From: Raphanus sativus
Taxonomy: Eukaryota > Streptophyta > Magnoliopsida > Brassicales > Brassicaceae
Reading direction: 5' to 3'
Length of the DNA: 64,000 nt
NCBI RefSeq assembly: GCF_000801105.2
Contig: NC_079516.1
Span: 9,052,001-9,116,000 of the forward strand
Shown here: positions 22,040 to 33,894 of the stretch, piece by piece
Layout: every line of letters begins with the position of its first letter
Position numbering within the stretch: position 1 is the first letter of the stretch
Program-made: the position numbers and the translations under genes
Notes under the pieces: model-generated
Database searches by the model: none
What the model was told of the DNA's origin: nothing
The model's input: only the letters and a program-made list of their open reading frames with translations

Positions 22040-22562
22040 CACTTTATAGTTTATGTTAAAGTGATCAAAGGAATTGTGGAGATAGATTTGGGAATTAAAA
22101 GTTAACATTAAAAATGAGTTAGAGATTTACATTGAAGATCTAGCACATCAAAAATTATGAAGAGGACATTTTTTCACTAAAATATTTCGTAAAAAATGAC
22201 GGGCATGTGGTTCATGCGAAGTATAGAAACGATAGATCTAAAAACTTATGTTGAAAAATAAGAGAGAACCACTTTCCACTTTTTCGCCTCCAAAGTTAGA
22301 TTGTTGTTTGCTGAGCCAACCATATGGTATTTTTGGTTGCTCTAAACCCTATATCATATGGTTTCTTTAAATCAATTTGAAACAAAGTTTTAAACAAATA
22401 TGTGTGAAAAGGCAAAGAATATCGAGTAATTAACATTAATTATAAAATGTCTCATATCTTCATCATTACATTAGACAATAAGATAATAGGTTATAACAAA
22501 AAAAAAAGAACAACAAGATACATGCACATAAACATATCTTGTTCTTGAATTAATGATCAAAG
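22040..22562. other. 3' flank of CLE19
   Basis: About 500 AT-rich bases beyond the CLE19 stop; part is presumably its 3' UTR. No other feature is seen. Confidence 0.5.
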
Positions 22563-22787
22563 TTACCTGTTGTGAAGTGGATTTGGACCCGTGGGAATTA
22601 TCCGTTTTGACTCCACAGCTGTAGCGTTAGTGATCATCTCCGCGGAGTTGAACTTTAGATTTTGTACTTCTCCGTCTTCGTAGGATCCATTCTTCATCAG
22701 AAAACTCCGCGTTGAAGCTGATTCCGAGTGATGAATGAATGCAAGAATCAGGAGAGAAGAAGCCAATATTAAACCCCTGATCTTCAT
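22563..22787 (-). CDS. CLE19: CLE19 peptide hormone precursor
   Basis: A 74-residue intronless precursor. It has a hydrophobic signal peptide (about residues 1-24, LILASSLLILAFIHHSESA), a variable middle, and a C-terminal CLE box RIIPTGPNPLHN at 62-73 followed by one Arg. Lys61-Arg62 sits at the N-terminal processing point. Prolines at CLE positions 4, 7 and 9 (P65, P68, P70) and Gly6 (G67) are present; P4 and P7 are the usual hydroxylation sites. The mature dodecapeptide would act in the apoplast on leucine-rich-repeat receptor kinases. In Arabidopsis CLE19 acts in embryo, endosperm and anther development. The signal peptide, the length and the box match At3g24225 best; CLE21 is the nearest alternative by box alone. 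Compared with the VIPTG form I recall for Arabidopsis, position 2 is Ile instead of Val. Confidence 0.92.
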   Translation of the reverse strand: MKIRGLILASSLLILAFIHHSESASTRSFLMKNGSYEDGEVQNLKFNSAEMITNATAVESKRIIPTGPNPLHNR

Positions 22788-24672
22788 TTTCTATTTTAGT
22801 CAAAATGTTTTTGTTTGTTTGATGAGGATATAATTTGAAGGAAAGCAAATAGGTCGACTGTTATAAATAGCGACGTTTGATAAAAGGGGCAAAAAGAATT
22901 AGAGTGGATAAAATTTATAAGGGAAAATAATCTATAATGCATAAAAGAACAAATAAAATGGAGCATGTAACTAAATTAGTATTTTAGCTTAAAAATAATT
23001 AGGTAATTATGTGGAAATCATGCATGTTCCTCTTTATCTCGTTCACGCTACGATAAAAAGGGTTATTCATTATGTCTCTGATTTGAAGATTCACAAGCCT
23101 CATCCCCATTAAGTGAACCTGTGGACTCATTTATGGTAACAGTAAAGCTGACCAGTTGTAATTTATTAAATAGTATTTTTATTTATGAATGAAACCCAAA
23201 CATTCGGACTCACTAGGAAAACAACATGATACTCTCCCTTACAAGTGACTTTAGATTCATAAATAATACTCGATTTGAAAGGTAGATTTCAAGCTTAAAT
23301 AATATGGTGTAATTTATAGTACATATTACTTGATATCATCAGTTGATCTTATCTTTCAAGGTTGTTTTGGACAGAGTCAGCATTACATGTACGACAAACT
23401 TAATTTACTAATTGATATGGTCATGTCGCAAACAATTTTAACCACTTAAAGAGCCTTTGTATATACGATACATATGTCTTCATTTATTATGAAGAAGAGA
23501 GTATCGGAGAGATCTTTGAAACAAAGAACATGGAAAGTGTAATGAGTTTGGCAGTGCGATTTTAAAAGTAAGTGAACAAGTGAAAACGGAACCCATGCTT
23601 GTTTGCTTCCTCCTTCTAACTACTTAGTACTATAGCACCTATCGATTTCAATTAAACCCATTAAATTTTTTTCTTCCCAAAAGGACTCTCCTCATTTTAA
23701 CTTTCACACCATCACTCTTTCTTTCAACTTCTTGATTTCATACAATTATATCAAGAAAACTAAGCAATAAATGTTATTTTACATCCTTACTTTTTGTTAT
23801 CTACTGAATCTCATTAAAACAAAACAACCAACGTGAGAATTAAAAAAAAAGTTTGTTCAATTACAAATTAACAAAGAACTATCTCAAATGTGTGTAACCC
23901 CAAATTTAAGCAAAAAAAAAGTTTGTACCCCTTTTTGAAACAAAATTGTGTAACCCTAAACTTTTGAATTTGTACATATAAACGTAAGCTGGCCATAATC
24001 ATTGTCAATGCCTATAACCCAACCACCTAGGTTGCATGAAAGCTTTGTCGGACGTCCGCTTCCCGCTTCGGAACCGGAAGCTTGTGGAAACTTTCGGAAT
24101 CTCGCTTCCAATGCGTTTTCAAAAATGCCTCTTTAAAAACACGTTAGAAGCTTACGATTCCATTTTGGAATCACGCTCCCGTTTTAAAAAAATACAATAT
24201 CATAAATAAATAAAAATATAAGAAACATTGTTTTTATATAATAGTGAAATAGAGAATATATATACACAAGCATTAAAACTTACTATATATTGTCTTTATG
24301 CATTGAGGGTTTATTAGAGATATATTGTCTATATTCAAATATATTATGTTAATTATTTGCGAAATATTAAAAAAAAATTAGTTTAATAATATTTTATAAA
24401 CTTAGTTTATGTATAATTTCACGGTTTTAACATAAAATCATTTAAAATTATTATAAATGAACAAAATTTTTATTTTAATTTGAATCATATAATTTTTAGT
24501 CACATTTGTAATCTATATATTTTGATATATACATATATAAATATACGCTTCCGACACGTTTCCGCTTCCGTTTCCATGTAACATAGCCAACCACACAGAA
24601 AAAACCCACAATTCAATACTTTTTAGTTTGTTCATGAATTGTTTTTTTTTTTTTGCTTTTTGAAAAAGCTAT
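22788..24672. other. CLE19 upstream region
   Basis: No gene. The first several hundred bases are presumably CLE19 promoter. Around 24040-24190 and 24540-24580 are stretches rich in CGCTTCCGCTTCCG-like phrases (TTCGGAACCGGAAGC, CGCTTCCG), looking like the two ends of an unassigned TE. An almost repeated phrase about GTTTGTACCCC/GTGTAACCC lies near 23890-23955. Confidence 0.4.
22860..22871 (-). promoter_or_regulatory. Putative TATA box of CLE19
   Basis: On the minus strand the sequence reads CTATTTATAACA about 75-85 bases before the CLE19 ATG. Distance and sequence fit a plant TATA box with a leader of roughly 40-50 bases. Confidence 0.5.
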
Positions 24673-26560
24673 TGAAATAACTTTAGAATGTAAATAAATA
24701 GTTTTTTTTATTGATTTCTTAGTCATGGCCTCTATTTATACAAAGGTAAAGGTCCTAACGAGATAAGAAGTAGGACAAGTTACATCATTATCTTAGACGA
24801 AATAGGAAATAGTAGGAGTTATCCTAAACCATATAGTAGTTATCTTATTACTCCTCATCAATTTGGAAGTTTGAGATTTCGAACACCTAATTAATTTGAA
24901 CAAGAGATCTTCGAATAGAGGTTAAGGTAAAGCCTTAGTAAGCATGTCTGGCAGTTGGTTCTTGGAGGACACGTGTTCGGTAGTAAAGAGTTTGGGAGTA
25001 ACTGCATCACAGTCTCTTTCTATATGCTTGGTGCGTTCATGGAAAACTGGATTAGTGCTATATAAATTGCAGACTAGCTATCACAGTAAAGTTTCATAGA
25101 AGCTGGATGTTGAATTCCGAAGGATTGAAGAAGGCATTTCATCCGTTTCAGTTCTTTAAGCGTCACAGACATGACACGGTATTCGGCTTTAGCCGAGGAT
25201 AGGGACACTACATCTTGCTTTTTTGTTCTCCACACAACCGGTGAAAACAAAGATAATGTAGTCACTTAAGGATCGGCGTGATGTAGGACATGAGCTCCAG
25301 TCCGAAACACAATAAACACTTATCTGAAGATAATCATTTGCTTTTAAGAAGATTCCTTGACCCGGACACCCTTTGAGATATTTAACAACACGTATGGCAG
25401 CAACCCGGCGAGGCAATAAAGGTTTCTGCATAAATTGAGCAAGTACATGAACAGCGTATCCGAGGTCCGGTCTTGTGTTACTTAAATATATCAGACGACC
25501 AACAAGGCGTCTGTACTGATGTGTGCTGGAAAGAGGGCCTGTAGCTTTAGTGAGCTTATGATTAAGTTCGGCTGGAACGGGGGATGGCTTGGTGCCAAGC
25601 AGACCTGCTTCTGTTATTATGTCAAAGGCGTATTTTCTTTGCGAGATGTAGAAACCAGAAGCATTCCTAGCGATTTTGAGACCAAGAAAGTATTTTAAGT
25701 TGCCTAAGCCTTCCATATGGAAGAAGCGTTGTAAGTAGTCTATAAATTCTTGTAAAGCAGTAGCATCATTATATGCTATGACGAAGTCATCAACATAGAA
25801 TAGTATATGTATGCATATCGAACTACGAACCTTGGAAAATAAGGAATGGTCTGCTTAATCATGAGAGAATCCAAATTGTGTCAGTAATAGTCGATAACCA
25901 TTTGACCATTTTGTTTGCAGTTGTTGATTGCATCCCAGAGTTGATGAACTCTTACACCATTAATAACATAGTATCGATGCTTGAGGTTTTCCCAAAGTTT
26001 ATGAGCCTCGGGAATAAAGGATACCATGGATCGTATCTTTGGATCAATAGACGTACAAATCCAACCCGCTAGCATCAAATTAGTAGCAAGCCATCAAGAT
26101 ATATCAGGTTCTGAGGTCGGTTTTACTAGACTTCCTTTAAGAAACCCTAGCTTTTGTATAGCTTGTATTGGTTTTGATAATTCGGTTGTCCATTCAGTAT
26201 AGTTGTCTTCATGAAGTAGAACGGATATAAAAAGAGCTCCAGGATAATCAGATGGGTGTAGGAGTAGGAAGAACTTATCGGTAGTAGTAGATAAAGTAGT
26301 CGAAGGTGGATTCGGCGCAGATGAATTAGTATCAAACATGTTTTCTGAGAGTTAAGAAACACGTTTATGGGGAAAATTTTGAGATCTTTTGCTCTGTTAC
26401 CATGAAATAAATTTAGTATGTAAAAGAATAGTTTTTATTATTGATTCCTTAGGCAATGGCCTCTATTTATACAAAGGTAAAGGTCCTAACGAGATAAGAA
26501 GTATGACAAGTTACATCATTATCTTAGACAAAATAGGATATATGGTAGTTATCTTATTAG
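24673..26560 (-). mobile_element. Internally deleted Ty1/Copia LTR retrotransposon
   Basis: Two related LTRs lie in direct orientation: 24673-24857 (3' LTR on the minus strand) and 26403 to about 26560 (5' LTR, outer end missing). Next to the 5' LTR is a primer-binding site, TGGTAACAGAGC (26402-26391). Internally, a gag start (26339-26094, then 26078-25881) is followed almost at once by the late reverse transcriptase with a YVDD-type motif (about 25800), the YLGLKIA-like FLGLKIA stretch and part of RNase H (to 25074). Protease, integrase and the front of the reverse transcriptase are deleted, and several stops occur. The element is dead. Confidence 0.85.
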
Positions 26561-26702
26561 CTATCGTCTTTAAAAGTACAATAAATGTCAAATATTTTTA
26601 TTAACTTTTAGTTTGTTAATCATGAGCTGGATTTTTTTATCATGAACTAGATATTTTGTATCATGAACTTGATTTATCAAATATTTTTTCATAATCCCGG
26701 TT

Positions 26703-27065
26703 TTTTTGACATCAAACGATTACTCTATCATTCAAACTAAAGGTGGTCTGAGAATTAATACCAGGATAGAACAACCCATAAAAACTAAGTTCCTATGAAA
26801 CGCTCTTGCAGTCTTGGCTACAGAATCAGCAGTCTTGTTTTATGTCTTTGGAACATGAAAAATCTTGAAATCTTCAAAGCGTTCCTTAAGTGATGCTAAC
26901 TCTGTTAGTTCAGGTGAGATGTCTGGCCATGCTGTCGGATCTTTGATCATGGCAATTAACTCTTTGCAGGCCGACTCGAGATATTGGCAAGTTGTATGTT
27001 GTATCATATTCTCCATTGATCAAATGAGAACCTACAATTCTGAATGCAAAGGTGACATTCGTCGC
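26703..27065 (-). pseudogene. LINE RNase H domain relic
   Basis: The minus strand encodes a decayed RNase H-like domain of the type at the C-terminus of plant LINE ORF2: MSPLHSEL, then MENMIQHTTCQYLESACKEL, IKDPTAWPDISPEL and KTADSVAKTARAFHRN, with three in-frame stops. A T run at 26702-26708 would be the poly(A) tail, so this is a 5'-truncated, mutated insertion. Confidence 0.7.
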
Positions 27066-27901
27066 TCCTTGTTATAAGTTTCATAATCCTGGTTATATAC
27101 CTGAAATTGAACACATTGATACAAGTTTCGTATACCAGATAAAAACAGTGGATTGTAAAATCATTATAACTAGCTTTCCAAAAGTTGTTTTTAATAAGAA
27201 AAGTAACACATGTTTTTTTTTTGTTTTTTTAAAAGTAAGTAACACATGTTTATTGATTTTTGTAAATAATATGATAAAACTTTCCTTTATATATATATTC
27301 GAGAGTCGTTACTGATTAAAACCTAGGTTTAAGTACCAATTATCTCGCTATTTATGAAATATCAGACAAATAAGATATCGGAGAATTTCAAAAATATGGG
27401 TGATGATCTTGTTCCCGTTCGACACATATATTAACTAAACAGATAGCTCTATTGCCATTAATGTGATGGACATTTCAATGGTGATTTATTTCGTGGGAGC
27501 ACATTGCACATGTAAGCCAGATGATAAAAGACAAGAGTTAATTTTAACGAAGCAAAATTCTACCTAGACTAAGGGCTATGCTATACAACGAAAAGCTGAC
27601 AAATACAGTTAGGTAGTAAATATCATTGTTAGATTTTGTGCAGACGATAATTAAAATGGTGTGTTGCATTTTGCATGGATATGATGTATTGTATCTATTG
27701 TTTAAAGCAGTTCGTAACATGTCGGTGGATAACTTGAATATAATTATAACAAAAATAAACAAAGTTAAAACACATATCTAAGTACATGTTGTAATGGGGT
27801 ATAACAAGTAAATCATTTCCTCGACGCAAGAGCCTCTTTCTTAAGAGAGTTCAATCAACATGCACCATTCACAGAACATTATAAGATAACTATGTTTCTT
27901 A
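27066..27901. other. Intergenic spacer with one retroposon scar
   Basis: No gene is supported. A poly(T)-bearing insertion between 15-bp direct repeats lies at 27217-27237. The rest is AT-rich with no clear structure. Confidence 0.45.
27217..27237 (-). mobile_element. Short poly(T) insertion between 15-bp direct repeats
   Basis: AAGTAACACATGTTT occurs at 27202-27216 and again at 27238-27252. The 21 bases between are two T runs around a G, followed by AAAAGT. On the minus strand this reads as a short unique stretch followed by A-rich tail, like the scars at 417, 7403 and 48005. Confidence 0.45.
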
Positions 27902-28153
27902 GGGCATCTCCAACCCAACTCCATTTTTAACTCCAAAATGGAGTAAAAATGATTATGGAGTAACATATGCTCTAACCCAACTCCATATCTCACTCCATTT
28001 TGAAATTTACTCCATAAATGGAGTAATCTATTTTTTGTTTGTTCATGACTCTATTATGGAGTGAAAAATGGAGTAGGGTTGGAACAATTTTACTCCATAT
28101 TCACTTTTACTCTATTTTGGAAGAAAAAATGGAGTTTTACATTGGAGATGCTC
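27902..28153. mobile_element. MITE with TTA target duplication (PIF/Harbinger type)
   Basis: The element starts GGGCATCTCCAA and ends TTGGAGATGCTC, giving near-perfect terminal inverted repeats, with TTA on both sides (27899-27901 and 28154-28156). It is 252 bases long. Inside, phrases of the form ACTCCA and ATGGAGT repeat many times in both orientations, so the whole element can fold. TIR plus 3-bp TTA duplication is typical of Tourist-like MITEs. Confidence 0.85.
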
Positions 28154-28181
28154 TTAAGACTCTACTTTAACAGCAATACTT

Positions 28182-28193
28182 TTTTTGGTGCAA
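28182..28193 (-). mobile_element. Possible retroposon scar between 13-bp direct repeats
   Basis: AACAGCAATACTT is found at 28169-28181 and 28194-28206. Only 12 bases separate the copies, reading TTGCACC plus five A on the minus strand. The tail is short, so a simple duplication is nearly as likely. Confidence 0.35.
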
Positions 28194-28254
28194 AACAGCA
28201 ATACTTGTAAGATAGTCTATTTCTATTTCTTAAGTCTAATCAGGCGTACCGGGG

Positions 28255-28355
28255 ACAAACGGATGCGATTCCTAACTATCTTTGCTTGGCAATAGGATGA
28301 ATTCATGAGCTATGGCGTGAACGAAACAACCGTATCTATCGTCGTCTCTTCAGAT
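28255..28355 (+). pseudogene. Short LINE C-terminal fragment
   Basis: The plus strand encodes [20 protein letters not shown] after an in-frame stop, matching the tail that follows the zinc knuckle in plant LINE proteins (compare TMWHERNMRLHQQTF at 19.06 kb). It abuts the PPR relic on the other strand. Confidence 0.5.
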
Positions 28356-29152
28356 CACCAGATTCCCTCTGTTCATCCTCATCTTCAAGATGTGCCCGGA
28401 TTAGCGCATTATACGTGCCATTATCTGGGAGAGACCCGTCTTGTTTCATTTTTCTCAACAGGGCATATATGCTTCATGCTTTAATCTATTATTACACAAG
28501 CCTGAGATGATTGTATTGTAGGTTACAGAATTAGGCTTCACTCCTTTGAGGCTGAGGCCACAAAACAAATCCCACCCAGCTTCCACGTTGCCAGCCTTAC
28601 ACATCTCTTCAATGATAATACTATATGTGACAACATCGAGTTCTGGTGCACTCTTTTGAAGATCCTTGAATATGACCAATGCTTTATCTAGCTTCCGTTT
28701 TTACAAAGCCCATCCAACGAAATGTTATACGTCCAAATATCGGGAGCTAAACCACTAGAAACCATTTTTTTGAAAATTTCTTGAGCTTTATCAAAGTCTC
28801 CAACTTGACAGAAACCATGGAAAAGAATGTTGTAAGTGATGATGTTGCCAACAAATCATCTTAGCACCATCTCGCGAAAGAGTTCCATGCCATCATCTCC
28901 TCGTACAACTTTTCAGCCTCTAGAATCTTTCCATGTTTAGCAAAGGCATTGAAAGTAAAAAGAACATTCGGCCTGACTCCTTTGTTAAGCATTTCAATGA
29001 ACATGTTGAGTGCATCATCCACATGTTTGTATTTGCAAAGACCATCAATAAGTGTGTCACAAATTACAACATTCGCCTCTGTTTTCGCCTTGTCCATCTT
29101 CTTGAGCAGATCTAAAGCCAAACCAATCAAAGATCATTCCATATCACATTAA
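28335..29152 (-). pseudogene. RFL-type pentatricopeptide repeat pseudogene
   Basis: The minus strand carries a run of P-class PPR motifs: [102 protein letters not shown] and TYNALIRAH. Motif phrasing is that of the restorer-of-fertility-like clade of mitochondrial PPR proteins. The N-terminal half and targeting peptide are missing. Frames break near 28700, 28860 and 28470, and the C-terminus runs into a LINE fragment. It cannot encode a working protein. Confidence 0.8.
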
Positions 29153-29190
29153 ATTTTATAACTTCTAAAACTCAAAAACATTATATAGTA

Positions 29191-29346
29191 TTATACATAA
29201 GCAATTATTTTAGGCCAAGGTCCTTTATAAATGGCCTTCTTTGCAGATTTCATTATGCGGTTGATTTTTTCAGCATTGCCTTCAGCTATGTTTGCAATGA
29301 CTTCCCTTATCTGTGGATCAAGAGTTGGGAATGTCTTAGTGCTCAT
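29191..29346 (-). pseudogene. Aldehyde dehydrogenase (ALDH2-like) exon relic
   Basis: A 51-codon minus-strand ORF reads KTFPTLDPQIREVIANIAEG and then AEKINRIMKSAKKAIYKGPWPK. This is the N-terminal region of plant ALDH2-family enzymes, closest from memory to the mitochondrial ALDH2B type, but diverged at several normally conserved positions (the stretch before REVIA, and KKAIYKG for the usual RxAFDxG). No other ALDH exon is nearby. It lies immediately upstream of, and on the same strand as, the PPR relic. Confidence 0.6.
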
Positions 29347-30592
29347 GAAATTTGAATTTTAAGAGTCAAACTTTTAGTTATTTAGAACGTTAAAAGTCAT
29401 TTTAAGTGACTATGGTTACTAAAAATATTATAAATGAAATAATGATAATAGTAATCTTGGGATTTAGCACTAAAATTTTGATAAACTATTAAAAAGAAAA
29501 TGAAAATTATTTTTAAAATAAAATATTTCATTGCAGGCATAAACGAATTAACTGTTTTAACTTTTAGTGAGAGGTCGGTTGCGAAAAATCACTTTGCAAA
29601 TAATAATATAGTTAGATAGATATTATCTTTTACACTAAAACAAAGTAACATTCATATGAGTTAACAGGTAGTAAATGATAATTAAAATATAATTTAATAT
29701 GTTTTTGAAGGAATTTTATTTTCTTTTACATCTCTGCTTAGTGAATTTAGCATTTTCAAAAATCATTTCAAAACAATAGTTATTAAATTAGTTATTTTTC
29801 CAAATTATAGCTTATTGAAAATTAGAAATTTATTATTTTATTAATAAAATATATCAAATAGGATTTGAAGGGATTTGAAAGAATGTCTATAGTGAAAAAT
29901 TAATGAATAGAGAGTATATAAAAAAATACTGCTCATTGTTAAATCACTCAAACATATTTTAAAATAAATATTAAAGTTTATTAAATCATTAATAGATTTT
30001 TATTTTTTATTTTTTTTGTTTTCAAATCCTACAAAATTATGCAAATTTCCTCAAAATCCATACAAAATTCATCAAATCTAAATGCCACCAAAATTTACTA
30101 ACCCTCAATTCAATAAGAACCCTAACTATACAGTTTATAATTTTTCTTCTTGCTTATTACTATAAGGTTTTTTATATTATATATTAACAAAAAAAATCTC
30201 AATTTACTCAAAATTTCTCAATTTACTCAAAATTTCTTTTATTATAAGTCAATGCCAGTTGTGAGTTTCTTTCGAATGATTGCTTCCCTCCCAGTAAAGA
30301 CAATCTCGGGATTGATTTATTTCCTTATTATACTCTCAAATTCCTCTCCGTGTTTTTTGTTTCACGTGTCCACATGCGTAATTCTCGTGTCTGATCTGGA
30401 TTTAGATCACAGACTCTCTCTTTCCCTTCTCTCCTACGAAGTAATATAATAATACAAAAGCTTGCAAGCTTTTCTTGCAGAGCAAGTCACAAGCAACAAC
30501 AAAAAAAAGGTTAGAAACCTTTATGAATCTTGATTTGGAACCACAACGCAAAGTCTCAATCTTTACACTCAATCCATCTCCTTTGATCAAAA
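29347..30592. other. Upstream region of the ankyrin gene
   Basis: No gene. The region is mostly AT-rich noise; the last 250 bases, with a CT-rich patch around 30410-30435, are the likely core promoter and leader of the ankyrin gene. Confidence 0.5.
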
Positions 30593-32432
30593 ATGGAGAA
30601 TCTTGATGTGTCCAAGTATACACACAGCTCTGTACACAGAGCAGTTGCGTCAAGAGACTACGCCACTCTCAGATCAATACTCTCTTCTCTCCCAACCCCA
30701 CGAGACCCTTCCAAGATTCACTCCGAAGCAGCTTCATTAGCCGAGGAAGCCAAATCCGACGCCGTTTCCGCCCTCATCGACAGAAGAGACGTGCCGAGCC
30801 GCGACACGCCGCTCCACTTAGCTGTGAAGCTCCGTGACTCAACATCAGCCGAGATGCTGATGGCGGCTGGAGCTGACTGGACTCTGCAGAACGAAGACGG
30901 ATGGAACGCGTTGCAAGAAGCTGTCTGCAGCAGACAAGAGTCGATAGCGATGATCATAGTTAGGCACTATCAGCCTCTAGCTTGGGCTAAGTGGTGTAGG
31001 AGGCTGCCACGTCTGATAGCAACGATGAGAGAGATGAAAGATTTCTACTTGGAGATGAGTTTCCACTTCGAGAGCTCTGTTGTGCCCTTTGTTTCCAAGG
31101 TTGCTCCTTCTGATACTTACAAGGTGTGGAAAGTGGGTTCGAATCTGAGAGCTGATATGACTATGGCTGGGTTTGATGGTTTCAAGATTCAGAGGTCTGA
31201 CCAGAGCATACTGTTTCTTGGTGATGGGTCTGAAGATGGTAAAGTGCCACGTGGGTCGCTCTACATGGTAAACCATAAGGATAAAGAAGTGATGAATACG
31301 TTGGATGGTGCATGTGGTTTTCCTTCGGATGAAGATGTTAGGAAAGAAGTGGCTTCCATGTGTAAGAGCAGTATCTTTAGACCCGGGATCGATGTGACGG
31401 ATGCGGTTTTAAACCCGCAGTTGAATTGGAGGAGGCAGGAGAAGAGTGAGATGGTTGGTCCTTGGAAAGCTAAGGTGTATGAGATGAACAATGTGGTTGT
31501 TAGCATTAAGTCTAGAAAGGTTCCTGGTTCATCGGTTGATAAAGATGATGATGATCATCATTGCGATGTGCTAACTGATGAAGAGAAGAAGCAACTAGAG
31601 GCTGCTCTTAAGCTGGACTTACCAGAGTTCCCTAATGTTGATTTGAGTCCGTCTCACAAGAAACAGGAGAAGAAAGGGTGGTTAGGAGGCTGGAGAAGAA
31701 AACAGGAGAAGGAAATCAAGTATGAGCCTCCGAGAAGTTCTCTTTGTGTGAATGAGAAAGTAAGTAATCTTCTAGGAGACTGTGATCAGATAAAGCCAGG
31801 AAGACACTCGGTAGATAATGAGCTTACTAGGAAGCCAAGAGTATCATCATCAGTCTTGAGTAAGACTCTCCAGGAGAGTGAATACAAGAAAGGGTTACGT
31901 CCTGTTCTCTGGCTATCTCCAAACTTTCCATTACAAACAGAGGAGCTGCTTCCTTTGCTTGACATACTTGCAAACAAAGTCAAGGCAATTCGTCGTCTTA
32001 GAGAGCTTCTTACTACAAAGCTACCCACAGGAACATTTCCAGTCAAGGTATGTCATCGTTTAATGATCTGATGGTGTTCCTCAAGATGAGTTTATTAAGT
32101 TGTTTGTAAAATTGTAGGTTGCTATTCCAGTGGTACCGACGATAAAAGTGCTTGTTACTTTCACAAAGTTTGAAGAGATTGATCCTGCAGAAGAGTTTGA
32201 GACGCCTGCTTCTAGCCCCACTGCTTCTTCTGGCTATCAGAGTCCAGCTGCTTCAACCAACTCAAGGTCCTCCTCGTGGTTTCGTAGAGCCAGATCAAAC
32301 AAAGATGGTTTAAGCAGTAAGTCCCAGGCTTTACAAGACGCATTTGCTATCCCAGCAGGGTATACTTGGGTGAGTGTTGAATCAAAGAAAAAGAAACCGA
32401 GAAAGGGTAAAAAGGCAGAGCAAGTTAGCTGA
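30593..32432 (+). CDS. ANKRD13-like ankyrin and GPCR-chaperone-domain protein
   Basis: Two exons, 30593-32047 and 32118-32432 (phase 0), encode 589 residues. The N-terminus carries about three ankyrin repeats (residues 10-125, including DTPLHLAVKLRDSTSAEML and DGWNALQEAV). The rest corresponds to the GPCR-chaperone domain shared with animal ANKRD13 proteins, which bind ubiquitin and act in endosomal sorting: WKVGSNLRADMTMAGFDGFK, LFLGDG, and a late block FPVKVAIPVVPTIKVLVTFTKFEE that spans the intron. The C-terminal tail is basic and Ser-rich. The plant function is not established. Sequence and position match At3g24210, an ankyrin family protein of similar size. No lesion is seen. Confidence 0.88.
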
Positions 32433-33894
32433 AGTCACTCCCAAGTCTCGAAACACTAACTTACACAGATTGTGTCATGAAAAGACAATGAAGAGAAATG
32501 GTTATGATATTTGGATTGAAGCTGACTCACTTGCAATCTGCAAAGAGAAAAGCATCATATTCTGATCATGGGAATGCGGTTTGATTCTTTGTTCATCATT
32601 CTTTTGTAACATAAGTTTGGGATCCTTTTTTTTTGTTCAAGTGTGACGTAAAAACAATTCATTCTGCTTCTTTTGCATATGTTTTCCATTTTGCTAAAGA
32701 AGGTAGTTTGGACAGTCTTCATTGTTTTATTAGCTAAACATATCTGCATATTTGTTATATGGTCTGTAAATGACATATCTACTAATAATAGGAATCCTAA
32801 TTAATTTCAAAGGGTGTGAATTCTATTTAATTAATTTGAAAAGTTGTGTCTTTTTATTTAAAAATAACTATTTATATTGATTCTAGTGAATATGTCTTTT
32901 CATTATAAATTTATTCATAACTTTTTGTGGTGCCTTTTCATTTGTAACAGTTTTCGTTTTTCAAAGTTGTATTTCTATTTCATTTATCTCTTTTCAATTT
33001 ATTATGCTTTCTGTGTTTTATAATTGTATTATAATTATTTTTTCTCTTGTTTGTAGCATGTGATCATCAAAAACCAGTTGTTCTTGTTGAAAAAGAACCA
33101 ATTGTCGCAATATTGAAATGGTATGTAGTATATCATTTTCATACAATAATTATTTATTTTACTTCATCAGTAGAAAACAATATTTTAAAACTATAATAGG
33201 GATTCCAAACAATATCTACGAATGTGTTTTTTTAAACAATATCCCCAATGTGTTTTTTATTTTTCTGTTTGTCTCTTAACACATCTCTACAGCCTCGATG
33301 GCGATGTTGGGGGGATTGGATTTCTTCAATAGATATCAATTTTCTGTTGATTATCTTCCGATCTATGTAGTGATTGACCGGTCTTCAATGTCTCTGGCAG
33401 TGATATTGACACTGTTTTTCTCCCATGGCTATCGACGTTGTCCCGTGTGTCACTTATTGCATGGTGTTTGTCTTCTTTCCGGAGTGTTCTTTTCTGGCAT
33501 TTAATGATTGAATTGCATGGTACGTTGGTGTTGGCGTCTTTATGTTGTCTGACTGCAGTGTTCTTTTATCTGGTGAGTTTCTTGGCCTTGAATTGTCAAA
33601 ACGGAATCTTAAGCCGCCGTGGCCGGATAATTTCCAGTGTGTGAATTGCACTCTAGAGATATAGATACTCTGTTTCTATTTTACTCCAAGGCCATGGAAA
33701 AAGGTCTTGTTAATTCATCAATTGACTGTGCTGGTTTGGTTCCCTTTACGGAGGGGTGTACGTCATGGAGAGTTGCTGTTTCCTGCATGTCACTGTAATT
33801 GTTTCTCAAAGGCCTTAAAGTCATTATCATTCTTGCTAAAGGTTGTATGTTTCTAGAATTAGAGTCTTTTCATTATAGTGTTTTAAAAATAATA

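Noticed and set aside
33290..33680. Moderately GC-rich patch with short ORFs
   Set aside because: No reading frame shows recognisable domains or splice-compatible exons.
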